A model generated the notes under the pieces. It had not been told where the DNA came from and ran no database searches. It saw only the letters and a list, made by a program, of their open reading frames with translations. Below, one piece after another: positions 18,249-26,779 of a stretch of DNA of 64,000 nucleotides (its first letter is position 1; each line of letters starts with the position of its first letter). The DNA comes from CAJCIS01 sp965276755 (GTDB taxonomy: Bacteria > Pseudomonadota > Alphaproteobacteria > Acetobacterales > Acetobacteraceae): NCBI GenBank assembly GCA_965276755.1, contig OZ255625.1, forward strand, positions 992,001-1,056,000, given 5' to 3'. The position numbers and the translations under genes were made by a program.

Positions 18249-18303
18249 TTATGGTGGTCGCTGCGCTTAGATTGGAGTCGTTGCACAATTCGGGGAAGTC
18301 GTC

Positions 18304-18759
18304 ATGATGGTAAGGTTGCCGCGCAAGCCGGGCTGGATCGGCGACTTCCAATCCTTCATCATGCGCGGCAACGTGGTGGACCTGGCCGTCGGCATCATTA
18401 TCGGCGCCGCTTTCACGGGGATCGTGCAGAGCCTGGTCAAGGACGTGTTCAATCCCGTCATCGGCCTGCTGACCGGCGGGGTGGATTTTTCCGACCGCTT
18501 CGTGACCATCAAAGGACCCGCGGCCGCCACCATCGCCGCGGCCAAGGCCGCCGGCGCGGTCACGATCAATTACGGCCTGTTCGTCAATGCCGTGATCCAG
18601 TTCCTGATCGTTGCTTTTGTGGTGTTCTGGCTGGTGCGCACGCTTCAGCGCTTCATGCGCAAGCAGGAAGACGCCCCGACTGTTCCGCCGAACTCCGAGG
18701 TGCTGCTGGCCGAAATTCGTGACTTGCTGAAAAGTCAGCATCCGGCGCCAACGCTGTAA
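18304..18759 (+). CDS. mscL: Large-conductance mechanosensitive channel MscL
   Basis: A 151-residue inner-membrane channel. The N-terminal DFQSFIMRGNVVDLAVGIIIGAAF and the following LVKDVFNPVIGLLTGG form the amphipathic helix and TM1 of MscL; INYGLFVNAVIQFLIVAFVVF is TM2; the C-terminal tail is a short charged helix. It opens under strong membrane tension to release solutes on osmotic downshock. Length and motif order are normal. Two ATGs (18304, 18307) are possible starts. Confidence 0.95.
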   Translation: MMVRLPRKPGWIGDFQSFIMRGNVVDLAVGIIIGAAFTGIVQSLVKDVFNPVIGLLTGGVDFSDRFVTIKGPAAATIAAAKAAGAVTINYGLFVNAVIQFLIVAFVVFWLVRTLQRFMRKQEDAPTVPPNSEVLLAEIRDLLKSQHPAPTL

Positions 18760-18768
18760 AGCGCTGCG

Positions 18769-19359
18769 TCAGCCTACGCCGAATATGTCATCGGCGCGCA
18801 GTTCTATGCCGGGCAGCGCCTCGATTGTCAGCGCATGCAGCCCGACGACCTGCGTGCAGGACGTGTAGGACCCGCCATCCGGTTTGCGATAGACGCTGAC
18901 AAGCCGCGCCGGCAAACCCACGATCCACAACTCGGGGATGCCATGGCGGGCGTAGAGCCCGGCCTTGACGCGTGCGTCGTATTTCAAGCTGGTATCCGCA
19001 ACCTTGATCAGCAGCAGCACATCGGCGGCGGTTGGCAGGTTTGCGGTGTAATCTTCCGGCCTTGGTTTGAGGACGGCGAAGTCAGGCCCCGGCTGGAGGA
19101 TATCGCTCAAGCGCACCGGGCACTGGACGCTGAGGTTGGCGCGGTTTCCAAGAAAGGTGATCAGCAGGCGGTTCAATCTGTTCAAGCGGCCGGCGTGTTC
19201 GCTTCCGATCGGTGCCATCTCGATGATCTGGCCTTCAATAAGTTCGACGCGGTCCTCGGGCGTCAGGATGCCGCTGTCGGCCATCTTGTAGTAGTCGGCG
19301 ACCGTGATGAGGCGCCTGGATACCCAGGGCGGCAGGCCAATCTCGGTGCTTTGCAACAT
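18769..19359 (-). CDS. Uma2-family protein with substituted active-site Glu
   Basis: A 196-residue protein of the Uma2 (DUF820) family, PD-(D/E)XK fold. Family segments: PEDRVELIEGQIIEMAP, GPDFAVLKPR and YDARVKAGLYARHGIPELWIV. In most members the strand before YD reads 'IEVADTS', and its Glu is one of the metal ligands; here the codon is AAG, giving LLLIKVADTSLKYD, so the enzyme is probably impaired. I start at the ATG at 19359, preceded by GGAGAA seven bases away. It is convergent with mscL. Family members are abundant and mostly uncharacterised; DNA cleavage is inferred from the fold. Confidence 0.85.
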   Translation of the reverse strand: MLQSTEIGLPPWVSRRLITVADYYKMADSGILTPEDRVELIEGQIIEMAPIGSEHAGRLNRLNRLLITFLGNRANLSVQCPVRLSDILQPGPDFAVLKPRPEDYTANLPTAADVLLLIKVADTSLKYDARVKAGLYARHGIPELWIVGLPARLVSVYRKPDGGSYTSCTQVVGLHALTIEALPGIELRADDIFGVG

Positions 19360-19724
19360 CGGGCTGTTCTCCGTTGCTTGGCCCACCATAGACCGCAGGC
19401 CTGGCCTTCAGCAAGCAAATCGCGCGTGTTTGCCTGAATGACAAAAACATAGGGTAACTTCCGAAGGTAGAACGTCCATAGTTCAGTCCAGCTGCCGAAA
19501 CTCGCGTAACCGCCAGCCGATTATCTGCGACCGACTCAGCTTTAATGTGAAGACCACACGAGCCTCAATGGCATCGCTCGTCAGAACAATGCGCGTTCGC
19601 AAGCCAGCCCGACCCTGGCGACTATTTGCCTGCTTGCACTGAGCCGAAGGAGCCGTGGATAGTCATCACCGGCGGTCACGATCCAACCTCAAGCATGAAT
19701 CAAACAAGTAAAAGTTTTCTGGTT
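19360..19724. other. Gap before the ISL3 element, no clear gene
   Basis: About 365 bases with no supported gene. A minus-strand open run of about 47 codons ending at 19483 (SDAIEARVVFTLKLSRSQII near its end) looks like the tail of a lost protein, but nothing joins it to a start. The last 14 bases (AAAAGTTTTCTGGTT region) resemble the left half of an R1 repeat, as if the IS had entered one. Confidence 0.4.
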
Positions 19725-21200
19725 CCTCGCTGTTTGCGGTGGGTATGCGCTTTCATAGCGCTGGCAGCTTGAAATCGAGTTTTCCGGCAAGCAGGTAGAC
19801 GATTGCAATGAGGTTCCGGACTGAGCGGTAGCCCCTGGCTTTTGCCTTTGCCGCTTGGACGAGGCTGTTGATCCCCTCGATCAAGCCATTGGCGATCTTG
19901 CTGTTGAACCAGCGTATGATGCCGTGCCAGTGGGTCTTGATGGTCTGTGCGGCTTCAATAACCGGCGCAAGACGGCTGTGGGTTGCCCAGAAATACCATC
20001 GTTTGAGGTAATCGGCGGCTTGTTCGGGGGTTTCTTCGCTGTAGAGATCCTGGAAAGCGAGCTTGATCTGATAGGCCCGTGCGGTTTTAAGGTTGCGTGT
20101 GGGCAAGGACGCCAGCGTGGCGCTTTGGCGCTGCGACAAATTTCCCGGATTGCGTAACCAGATATAGCGCGTGCCTTTGAGCGCGTGCTGCACCTTCTGC
20201 TCGGCACGGCGCACGCGATCGACCGCGTGGTTGACGATCTTCATAGCGTGAAAACGAGCGAACGTGACGTGTGCGTTCGGCAGGCTCTCTGCCGTGCCTT
20301 TGATAAAGGCTGGGCTCATGTCGATGCACACCTCTTCCACCTGCTCGGGAGTGGCGTGGTGCGCGCGAAGGTCCTCGGCAAAGGCGGCGACCGTGGCCGC
20401 GTCCTTGCCTTGGGTGGCAAACAGCACGCGCGCCTGGTCGATATCGACAAAAAGGGAAATGTAGGTGTGACCGCGGGCGGCTGCGGTCTCATCGATGGCC
20501 ACGCGGGTCACGCCGGATGCATCCATTGCTTCGCGCGCCTCGCCAACGTAGTGGTGGATCACGCGCCAAAGTCTGGTATCGTGTTCTCCCACCATGCGTG
20601 CGACGGCGCTGACAGGCATGGCGCTTAGCATGGTCATGAGCAACGCCTCGAACAGCAACGTAAAGCCGCTGTCTTTTCGCGGCCAAGGGACGGCAATCTT
20701 GCGGACACCGCACTGTGCGCATTTCGTGCGCGGCACGCGGGCGTGCAGATAAGCCTGGTGCTGGAAGAAGTTGAGATGGCGCCAGGTGGACACTTCGGCG
20801 TCGTGCACCGGGCAATCGGCGGTCCCGCAGTTTGGGCACGCAAAGCGGCTGCCGCGGGCAAAGTCGAGATGGATGTCGAGCTGACGGGCAGCCGCGTCAA
20901 ACGTGCTTTGAACAACGCTCCAGGGCTGGGTCAGGCCCAGCGCCGCTTGCAACAGACTGGTGTCTTTCATCGCTCTCCCTCCGGCGTGTGGCCCCCGGCT
21001 GGAACAAGCGTGACGCTGGCTGCGGCGGCAATCAAGGACGCTGCGCGCCGCTTTGCGGTGGCCTTCGGCCATCCTTGACAGCCGCCGCAGCCAGCGTCGG
21101 GCAGGTGTTAGGCCGGGACGGAGAAACGGCGCTCCAGCCGAACCGAGAAACATGGCTAGAGGGGGCTGACGCGGCGGCTAGCCCACTCTAAACAGCGAGG
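19725..21200. mobile_element. ISL3-family insertion sequence
   Basis: An element of about 1.48 kb with imperfect terminal inverted repeats: CCTCGCTGTTTGCGGTGGGT at the left end and, reading inward from the right end, CCTCGCTGTTTAGAGTGGGC. It holds one transposase gene on the minus strand. The family normally makes an 8-bp target duplication, but the flanks (TTCTGGTT left, AGGCATAT right) do not match, so the site may have recombined or diverged since insertion. Confidence 0.85.
19753..20970 (-). CDS. ISL3-family transposase
   Basis: A 405-residue transposase. The N-terminal zinc-finger segments are visible as FACPNCGTADCPVHD and KCAQCGVRKIAVPWPR, followed by the DDE_Tnp_ISL3 domain with VTRVAIDETAAARGHTYIS (first catalytic Asp), VEEVCIDMSPAFIKG (second) and the C-terminal FNSKIANGLIEGINSLVQAA with the Glu. 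The start at 20970 has GGAGGGAG upstream; the longer open frame to 21153 is Arg-rich and not needed. The gene looks intact, so the element may be able to move. Confidence 0.93.
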   Translation of the reverse strand: MKDTSLLQAALGLTQPWSVVQSTFDAAARQLDIHLDFARGSRFACPNCGTADCPVHDAEVSTWRHLNFFQHQAYLHARVPRTKCAQCGVRKIAVPWPRKDSGFTLLFEALLMTMLSAMPVSAVARMVGEHDTRLWRVIHHYVGEAREAMDASGVTRVAIDETAAARGHTYISLFVDIDQARVLFATQGKDAATVAAFAEDLRAHHATPEQVEEVCIDMSPAFIKGTAESLPNAHVTFARFHAMKIVNHAVDRVRRAEQKVQHALKGTRYIWLRNPGNLSQRQSATLASLPTRNLKTARAYQIKLAFQDLYSEETPEQAADYLKRWYFWATHSRLAPVIEAAQTIKTHWHGIIRWFNSKIANGLIEGINSLVQAAKAKARGYRSVRNLIAIVYLLAGKLDFKLPAL

Positions 21201-21316
21201 AGGCATATTTTTTGAACAAGAACACTATCGTCCGGCTGAGCGGCTGAGCCGGTCCGCCTCGTCACCCCGGCTGATGGACCAAGCAGCACCTGCGCATCAA
21301 GCGCATCAAGGAGAGA

Positions 21317-21420
21317 AAGATTGGGGGAGATGTGCCATCCCCCCCAAACCCCCCGTCATTCATTTAGAACCTGTCCTAATTAAAGACGGGGGGCTGACGT
21401 ATACGTCAGCCACATCTCCC
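21317..21420. repeat. R3 dispersed repeat pair with an 18-bp palindrome
   Basis: Two R3 arms face each other: GGGGGAGATGTGCCATCCCC followed by CCAAACCCCCCGTC, then GACGGGGGG leading into GCTGACGTATACGTCAGC (21393-21410, a perfect palindrome) and CACATCTCCCC. It fills much of the gap between the ISL3 element and the hydrolase gene; the remainder of 21201-21481 shows no gene. Confidence 0.85.
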
Positions 21421-21452
21421 CACGCCATACTCTGAGAGTCAAACATGACACC

Positions 21453-21485
21453 AGTGCTTTTTTCGAAAAAGACCTGCTTCCCTAC
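21453..21485. repeat. R1 dispersed palindrome, shortened copy
   Basis: GTGCTTTTTTCGAAAAAGACCTGCTTCCCT, a shortened R1 unit at the 3' end of the minus-strand hydrolase gene. Confidence 0.6.
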
Positions 21486-22462
21486 TTCCCAATCGTCCGC
21501 CGGAAAAACCCCACAACCGCCCGATTGAACGCCACATGAAACCCCACCCGATCAAACCCATGTGCCTCCGTGCAAATCACCGGCGCCACCCGCGCCAAAG
21601 CCTCCGAACAAGGTGCCAGAAAATCGAAATGCCCACCCCCCGGCACGCCATGAAACTCAGGCGCCACCGGTAGCGCCGCCCGCACCGCGTCCGCATAATC
21701 AGGCGCCGGCAAAATTGCATCGCCATCCGCCCGCCACAACTGCACCGGCACGCGTACATCCCGCGCACCCCCGCCCGCCAGCGTAAATCCCAGCGCAGGC
21801 GCCGCCACCACGATCGCCCGCACCCGCGCATCCGCCGCCGCAATCGGCGCCAAACCTGCCGGCACCGCCACATGTTGCGCCCTCATCAACTGGCAATCGA
21901 AATACCCCGGATGGGCCGCGCAATGCGGCCCCAGGCGACTCAGATCCGGCCGCGCCCCGGCCGCGATCAGCACCGTCATCCCGCCCGCTGAAAATCCGAA
22001 CGCCCCTACCCGAGCCGGATTGACAGCGCCCGCCACCCAGCCCTTCGTCAAAGCGTCGATCACGGCCGAGATCTGCCGCACCCGCCCGCCCACATCGGTC
22101 GCAGCACTCTGATCGCGATAATTATCCCCCGTATGCGTGGGAGCGGCCACCACAAACCCAGCCTGGGCCAGCGCGGCGGCCGTATCCAGATGCCCGCTGA
22201 ACACCCCGCCATTGCCGTGCGAGAACACCACCAGCGGCAAGCCTCGCCCCGCCACGGGCGCATCCGGCGCCAAATCCTGGACGAACAGATCGACAGGCGT
22301 TGGGTGCGCGGGCGCCGCGGTCGGATACCATACGCCCACCTCCAGCGGCGGATTGGCGCCATCGGCCACGCGCAACGTGCTAAAGCCGACATTGGCGTGC
22401 GCGCCGCCGCCGCCGATCAGCAAGGCCGCCAGCAACACGGCCAATCGATTCAGGGTCTTCAT
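21482..22462 (-). CDS. Secreted alpha/beta hydrolase (PAF-AH/dienelactone hydrolase type)
   Basis: A 326-residue protein with an N-terminal signal peptide (MKTLNRLAVLLAALLIGGGG, cleaved after AHA). The alpha/beta-hydrolase core has the oxyanion turn VVFSHGNGG, the nucleophile elbow AFGFSAGGMTVL (Ser in GFSAG), the acid in WRADGDAILPAPDY, and the His in GGGHFDFLAP. The spacing matches platelet-activating-factor acetylhydrolase-like/dienelactone hydrolase proteins of the periplasm. Substrate unknown. It is divergent from the LytTR gene; the two starts lie within about 80 bases, so their promoters overlap. Confidence 0.85.
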   Translation of the reverse strand: MKTLNRLAVLLAALLIGGGGAHANVGFSTLRVADGANPPLEVGVWYPTAAPAHPTPVDLFVQDLAPDAPVAGRGLPLVVFSHGNGGVFSGHLDTAAALAQAGFVVAAPTHTGDNYRDQSAATDVGGRVRQISAVIDALTKGWVAGAVNPARVGAFGFSAGGMTVLIAAGARPDLSRLGPHCAAHPGYFDCQLMRAQHVAVPAGLAPIAAADARVRAIVVAAPALGFTLAGGGARDVRVPVQLWRADGDAILPAPDYADAVRAALPVAPEFHGVPGGGHFDFLAPCSEALARVAPVICTEAHGFDRVGFHVAFNRAVVGFFRRTIGK

Positions 22463-22541
22463 CGTGGGCTTCCTTCCAATCCAACGCCTCCATGAACCGC
22501 CGCCACCACCGCCGCGCGAGCCCGTTTTCGCCAATGGGCCA

Positions 22542-23312
22542 ATGGGCGCGCCGCCCGGCGAACCGCCCCTCTTCGGCACGCGCGCCCAGTGGCGGCGAGA
22601 CCTCGCCATCGCGGCGGCCGTGGGCCTGGCCCTGGGCGTGGTCGGCCCGTTCGGCAGCTACCTCAACTCCCCCCGCCTGACCGTGATTGCCTACTGGACC
22701 GGCGCCATTCTCACCGGCGAGATCATGTTCGGCCTGTCCATCCGGCCCGCCGTCCTGCTCGCCCCCCGCCTGCGTGTGCCCGCGATCCTGGCCACCGCAA
22801 TCGTCACCGCGCTCGTCGCACTGCCCCTGGCATTTCTGTGCCAAACGGTGGTCATGACGCTCTGGCCAAGCCTGCGCGGCCATATCTCCGTGTCCACGTT
22901 CTACGCTCAAACCTTGCTTATCGCGTCGGCCATGGCGGCCGCCCACCTCTGGGCGCTGCGCCCCGGCCCAGGCACTGCCACGCCCGCCTTGACGCCACCG
23001 CCGGGCGATTTCCTCAGCCGCATCCCCCGCCATCTCGGCCGCGAGCTGATCGCGCTGCAGATGGAAGACCATTACGTGCGCGTGCACACCAGCGCCGGCT
23101 CCGCGCTGATCCTTATTCCGTTGCGCCAGGCGATGGACGAACTCGGCAAAGTGCCCGGCTTGCAGGTGCATCGCTCCTGGTGGGTGGCGCGCCATGCGGT
23201 GGTCGGCACGGTGCAGGATGGGCGCAATGTGCGGCTGCGGTTGGTCAATGGGCTGGAGGCGCCGGTTTCGAGGGCGCGGGTGGCGGAAGCAAGGAAGACA
23301 GTTCTTTTGTGA
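22542..23312 (+). CDS. Membrane-anchored LytTR DNA-binding regulator
   Basis: About 256 residues: four membrane segments in the N-terminal half (starting LAIAAAVGLALGVVGPFGSY) and a C-terminal LytTR DNA-binding domain (about 150-256) with LGRELIALQMEDHYVRVHT, ALILIPLRQAMDEL and VHRSWWVARHAVVG. This combination lacks a receiver domain, so the signal is presumably sensed in the membrane. The start is uncertain: ATG at 22542 leaves room for a divergent promoter; an in-frame GTG at 22464 would almost touch the hydrolase start. It may control the divergent hydrolase gene; that is inference from layout. Confidence 0.8.
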   Translation: MGAPPGEPPLFGTRAQWRRDLAIAAAVGLALGVVGPFGSYLNSPRLTVIAYWTGAILTGEIMFGLSIRPAVLLAPRLRVPAILATAIVTALVALPLAFLCQTVVMTLWPSLRGHISVSTFYAQTLLIASAMAAAHLWALRPGPGTATPALTPPPGDFLSRIPRHLGRELIALQMEDHYVRVHTSAGSALILIPLRQAMDELGKVPGLQVHRSWWVARHAVVGTVQDGRNVRLRLVNGLEAPVSRARVAEARKTVLL

Positions 23313-23394
23313 AGAAAAGAAAGTCGGCATGCGCGCAAGCAAACTTGCAAAAGTTTTTTGCTTCTTTTTTTCAAAAAAGAAGACCTTCCTTGCC
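23290..23394. repeat. Two facing R1 copies
   Basis: A degenerate reverse copy (AAGGAAGACAGTTC then GAAGAAAAGAAAG) covers the last codons of the LytTR gene, and a good forward copy (AAAAGTTTTTTGCTTC, hairpin, AAGACCTTCCTT) lies at 23350-23394, just before the peptidase gene. Confidence 0.75.
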
Positions 23395-23425
23395 CTTGCC
23401 TTCCTTCGTTGCTAAACTTTTACCC

Positions 23426-25471
23426 ATGAAATACCTGCTCCTGACCGCCACCCTCCTATCGACCGCCGCCCAAGCCGACGAAGGCATGTGGACCTACGAC
23501 AACTTCCCCGCAGCCCGCATGCGCGCCAAATACGGCTGGGCCCCAGACCAGGCGTGGCTGGATCACGCCCGCCTCTCCAGCATCCGCCTGGCTGAGGGCT
23601 GTTCCGCCAGCCTCGTCTCGCCGGACGGCCTGGTCATGACCAACCACCATTGCGCCCGCGCCTGCCTGTCCGAATTGGCCGACGCCACGCACGACTACAT
23701 CGCCCACGGCTTCTACGCGCCCACGCAGGCCGACGAAAAAGCCTGTCCCGCGCTGGAAGGCGAGCAGCTCACCGCGATCTCCGACGTCACGGCGCAAATC
23801 GATGCCGCCACCGCGGGCAAGTCCGGCGGCACCTTCCACGACGCCGAACGCGGCGCCATCGCAAGCGTCGAAAAAGGCTGCACCACGGGTGCGGACGTGC
23901 AGTGCCAGGTCGTGACGCTCTATCACGGCGGCATCTACGACCTTTACAAATATCGCCGCTACCAGGATCTGCGCGTGGTCTGGGCGCCCGAGGAAAGTGT
24001 GGCCTTCTTCGGCGGCGACCCGGACAATTTCACCTTCCCGCGCTACGATCTTGATTCCGCGATGGTGCGCATTTACGATCACGGCCAGCCGCTGCACACC
24101 GACACCTACCTGAAATTTGCCCGCGGCGGCGTGCATGACGGCGACCTCGCCTTTGTCTCGGGCAATCCTGGCGGCACGGAGCGAGACGACACGCTGGCCC
24201 AATTGCACTTCCTTCGTGACCAGCAGCAGCCCTTCATCCTCGGCATCCTGGCTGAATTGCGCGGCGTGCTGACCGAATACGCAACCAAAGGCGCCGAACA
24301 GGCGCGCACGTCACACACGCTGCTTTTCGGCATCGAGAATTCGCTCAAGGCCTACAAGGGCCGCCAGCTTTCCCTCGTCGAAGGCACGATCATTCCCGAC
24401 AAGGCGCGTTCGGAATCAGACCTGCGTGGCCGCGTGGCGGCCGAGGTCAAGCTCGCCCAGCAGGACGGCGGCGCGTGGGACGCCATTGCAGGGGCCGTTG
24501 CCGTGCAGAAGACGCTCTTCGTGCGCAATTCGCTGATCGGCCGCACGGGTCCGGGGCTCATCGACATGCTCGGCCAGGCATTGGCGCTCGTGCAATACGC
24601 GGCCGAAGTGCAAAAGCCCAATGGGCAGCGGCTCGAGGAATATGCCGACAGCAACTTCCCCCTGCTCAAGCTTCAGATAACATCGCCCGCGCCCATCTAC
24701 CCCGAGCTGCAGAAAACGCTCATCACCTGGTGGCTGACCAAGCTGCGCGAATATCTCGGCACGGGTGACGCCGACGTGCGCGCCATCATGGGCAAGCAAT
24801 CTCCTGCCGAAATTGCCGCGGCGATCGTCGATGGTTCGCAACTGAAAGATCCCGCGGTGCGTGCCAAGCTCCTGGCCGGCGGCGCAACCGCAATCGATGC
24901 CTTCCACGACCCGATGCTCGACTTCGCGCGCCGCCTCGACGGCCCTGCCCGCGCCGTGCGCGCGAAATTCGAGAACTCGGTCAAGGCTGTCATCACCAAG
25001 AACGCAGCCCTGATTGCGCGCGCCAAGTTCGCGCTGGAAGGCAAGTCTGCCTATCCGGACGCGACTTTCACGCTGCGCCTCTCCTACGGCACGGTCGCCG
25101 GCTACCAGCAGAACGGCCAGACCGTGGCACCCATCACCAACTTCGCCGGCGCCTACGACCACGAAACCGGTCGGGACCCGTTCAAGCTGCCACCCAGCTG
25201 GGCCGCCGCGCGCCGCGCGGTCGACGGCAACACGAACCTGGACATAGCCACGACCAACGACATCATCGGCGGCAATTCCGGCTCGCCCGTGATCGGGCGC
25301 GACGGCAATGCCATCGGCCTGATTTTCGATGGCAATATCCAGTCGCTGGGTGGGGATTTCGGCTACGACGGCAGCGTCAACCGTGCGGTTGCGGTGGACA
25401 CGGCGGCGCTGATGGAGGCGCTGACGAAGATTTACCATGCGGATCGCGTGGCCACGGAGCTTTCGCAGTAG
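23426..25471 (+). CDS. S46-family dipeptidyl-peptidase, DPP7-like
   Basis: A 681-residue exported serine exopeptidase. Signal peptide MKYLLLTATLLSTAAQA. The chymotrypsin-like fold shows the catalytic His in VMTNHHCARACL (His75) and the nucleophile in IIGGNSGSPVIG (Ser618). Eighteen residues later IFDGN places Gly at 636, the position that is Gly in DPP7 and Arg in the acidic-specific DPP11, so cleavage after hydrophobic second residues is predicted. It releases dipeptides from the N-termini of peptides in the periplasm. Length is normal for S46 (about 700). It sits alone between repeats. Confidence 0.93.
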   Translation: MKYLLLTATLLSTAAQADEGMWTYDNFPAARMRAKYGWAPDQAWLDHARLSSIRLAEGCSASLVSPDGLVMTNHHCARACLSELADATHDYIAHGFYAPTQADEKACPALEGEQLTAISDVTAQIDAATAGKSGGTFHDAERGAIASVEKGCTTGADVQCQVVTLYHGGIYDLYKYRRYQDLRVVWAPEESVAFFGGDPDNFTFPRYDLDSAMVRIYDHGQPLHTDTYLKFARGGVHDGDLAFVSGNPGGTERDDTLAQLHFLRDQQQPFILGILAELRGVLTEYATKGAEQARTSHTLLFGIENSLKAYKGRQLSLVEGTIIPDKARSESDLRGRVAAEVKLAQQDGGAWDAIAGAVAVQKTLFVRNSLIGRTGPGLIDMLGQALALVQYAAEVQKPNGQRLEEYADSNFPLLKLQITSPAPIYPELQKTLITWWLTKLREYLGTGDADVRAIMGKQSPAEIAAAIVDGSQLKDPAVRAKLLAGGATAIDAFHDPMLDFARRLDGPARAVRAKFENSVKAVITKNAALIARAKFALEGKSAYPDATFTLRLSYGTVAGYQQNGQTVAPITNFAGAYDHETGRDPFKLPPSWAAARRAVDGNTNLDIATTNDIIGGNSGSPVIGRDGNAIGLIFDGNIQSLGGDFGYDGSVNRAVAVDTAALMEALTKIYHADRVATELSQ

Positions 25472-25477
25472 AAATTA

Positions 25478-25515
25478 TTGTCATTGCGAGGCCACTTGGC
25501 CGAAGCAATCCAGAA
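25478..25515. repeat. R4 dispersed repeat (TCATTGCGAG type)
   Basis: TGTCATTGCGAGGCCACTTG followed by GCCGAAGCAATCC, a type of short palindromic element widespread in bacteria. It contains the stop and last ten codons of the CoA-transferase gene. A second copy lies at 41158. Confidence 0.8.
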
Positions 25516-26674
25516 GTCCAAAGCGCCCCAAAACCTCGCCCGTATGCTCCCCCAATCCCGGCGGCGCGCGCTCCGCCCCAATTTCGGCACCCGACATCCG
25601 CAATGGGCACCGCACGCCCACTACCTTACCCATAACAGCAGACTCCCGCCGTATCGCCATCCCCCGAGCCGCCACCTGAGGATCCTCAAACACCTCGCTC
25701 ATCGTATTGATCGGCCCCGCCGGCACACCCGCACCATCCAGCGCCGCCAGCAATTCCGCCTTCCCCCACTCCGCAATCAACCCAGCCAACAACGGCACCA
25801 ACACCCCCCGATTCTCCACCCGCGACGCATTCAACGCAAACCGAGGATCACGCCCCAGCTCCTCCCGCCCCAACACCGCGCAAATCCGCCGAAACAGCCC
25901 GTCATTCCCCCCTGCCACGGTAATTGCCCCATCCCGCGCATGGAAAACCTCATACGGAACAATGGAGGCATGCGCATTCCCATGCCGCGCCGGATTGCGC
26001 CCCGTCGCCAAATGCGCCACCGCCTGGTTGGCCATCGTCGCCACCTGCACATCCAGCAACGCCACGTCGATCCACTGCCCGACCCCCGTTCGCGCCCGCT
26101 GATACAACGCAGCCAAAATCCCCGTGCACGCATACATACCCGTAAACAGATCGGTCACCGCAACGCCCGCACGCATCGGCTCGCCATCCACCTCCCCCGT
26201 AATCCCCATCAACCCGCCCATGCCCTGCACAATAAAATCATACCCCGGCCGAGATGCATAAGGCCCCGTCTGCCCAAACCCCGTAATCGAGCAATAAATC
26301 AGCCGCGGATTGATCGCCCGCAAATCCTCCCACCCCAGCCCATATTTCGCCAACCCGCCGACCTTGAAGTTCTCCACCAACACATCGCACTGCGCCGCCA
26401 TCGCGCGCACCACAGCAGCACCCTCTGCGGTCGCAATATCAATTGCCACCGAGCGCTTGCCGCGATTGGCCGACATGAAATACGTCGCCATCTTCAGGCC
26501 CGGCTGAACAGAACTCTCCACAAACGGCGGGCCCCAACTGCGCGTGTCATCGCCCTCGCCGGGCTTTTCGATCTTCAATACGTCGGCACCCAGATCGGCC
26601 AGCAATTGCGTGCACCATGGCCCAGCCAGCACGCGGGTCAGGTCGAGAATCTTTAGTCCGTCCAGAGCTTGCAT
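25481..26674 (-). CDS. Family III CoA-transferase (CaiB/BaiF)
   Basis: A 397-residue enzyme of the CaiB/BaiF family that moves CoA between carboxylic acids. Signature segments: LDLTRVLAGPWCTQLLADLG at the N-terminus, GADVLKIEKPGEGDDTRSWG, ANRGKRSVAIDI, YCSITGFGQTGPYASRPGYD with the conserved motif and the catalytic Asp in the 'GQWIDVALLD' neighbourhood. The start at 26674 gives MQALDGLKILDLTRV. The last ten residues (LDCFGQVASQ) are encoded by an R4 repeat. The gene is divergent from the crotonase gene 26780; together with the acyl-CoA dehydrogenase they look like a catabolic acyl-CoA cluster of unknown substrate. Confidence 0.92.
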   Translation of the reverse strand: MQALDGLKILDLTRVLAGPWCTQLLADLGADVLKIEKPGEGDDTRSWGPPFVESSVQPGLKMATYFMSANRGKRSVAIDIATAEGAAVVRAMAAQCDVLVENFKVGGLAKYGLGWEDLRAINPRLIYCSITGFGQTGPYASRPGYDFIVQGMGGLMGITGEVDGEPMRAGVAVTDLFTGMYACTGILAALYQRARTGVGQWIDVALLDVQVATMANQAVAHLATGRNPARHGNAHASIVPYEVFHARDGAITVAGGNDGLFRRICAVLGREELGRDPRFALNASRVENRGVLVPLLAGLIAEWGKAELLAALDGAGVPAGPINTMSEVFEDPQVAARGMAIRRESAVMGKVVGVRCPLRMSGAEIGAERAPPGLGEHTGEVLGRFGLLDCFGQVASQ

Positions 26675-26687
26675 AAAGACAAGAAAG

Positions 26688-26738
26688 CAAGGTTGGGGGA
26701 GATGTGCCATCCCCCCAAACCCCCCGTCTTTGTTTAAG
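26688..26738. repeat. R3 dispersed repeat
   Basis: GGGGGAGATGTGCCATCCCC followed by CCAAACCCCCCGTCTTTG, a single R3 unit between the divergent CoA-transferase and crotonase genes, where their promoters must also lie. Confidence 0.85.
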
Positions 26739-26779
26739 CGCCCAACAAGGGCACACTATGTCCAACATAGGGAACGCCC

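Noticed and set aside
19717..21208. An 8-bp target duplication of the ISL3 element
   Set aside because: TTCTGGTT (left) and AGGCATAT (right) do not match, nor do nearby frames; only the inverted repeats support the ends.
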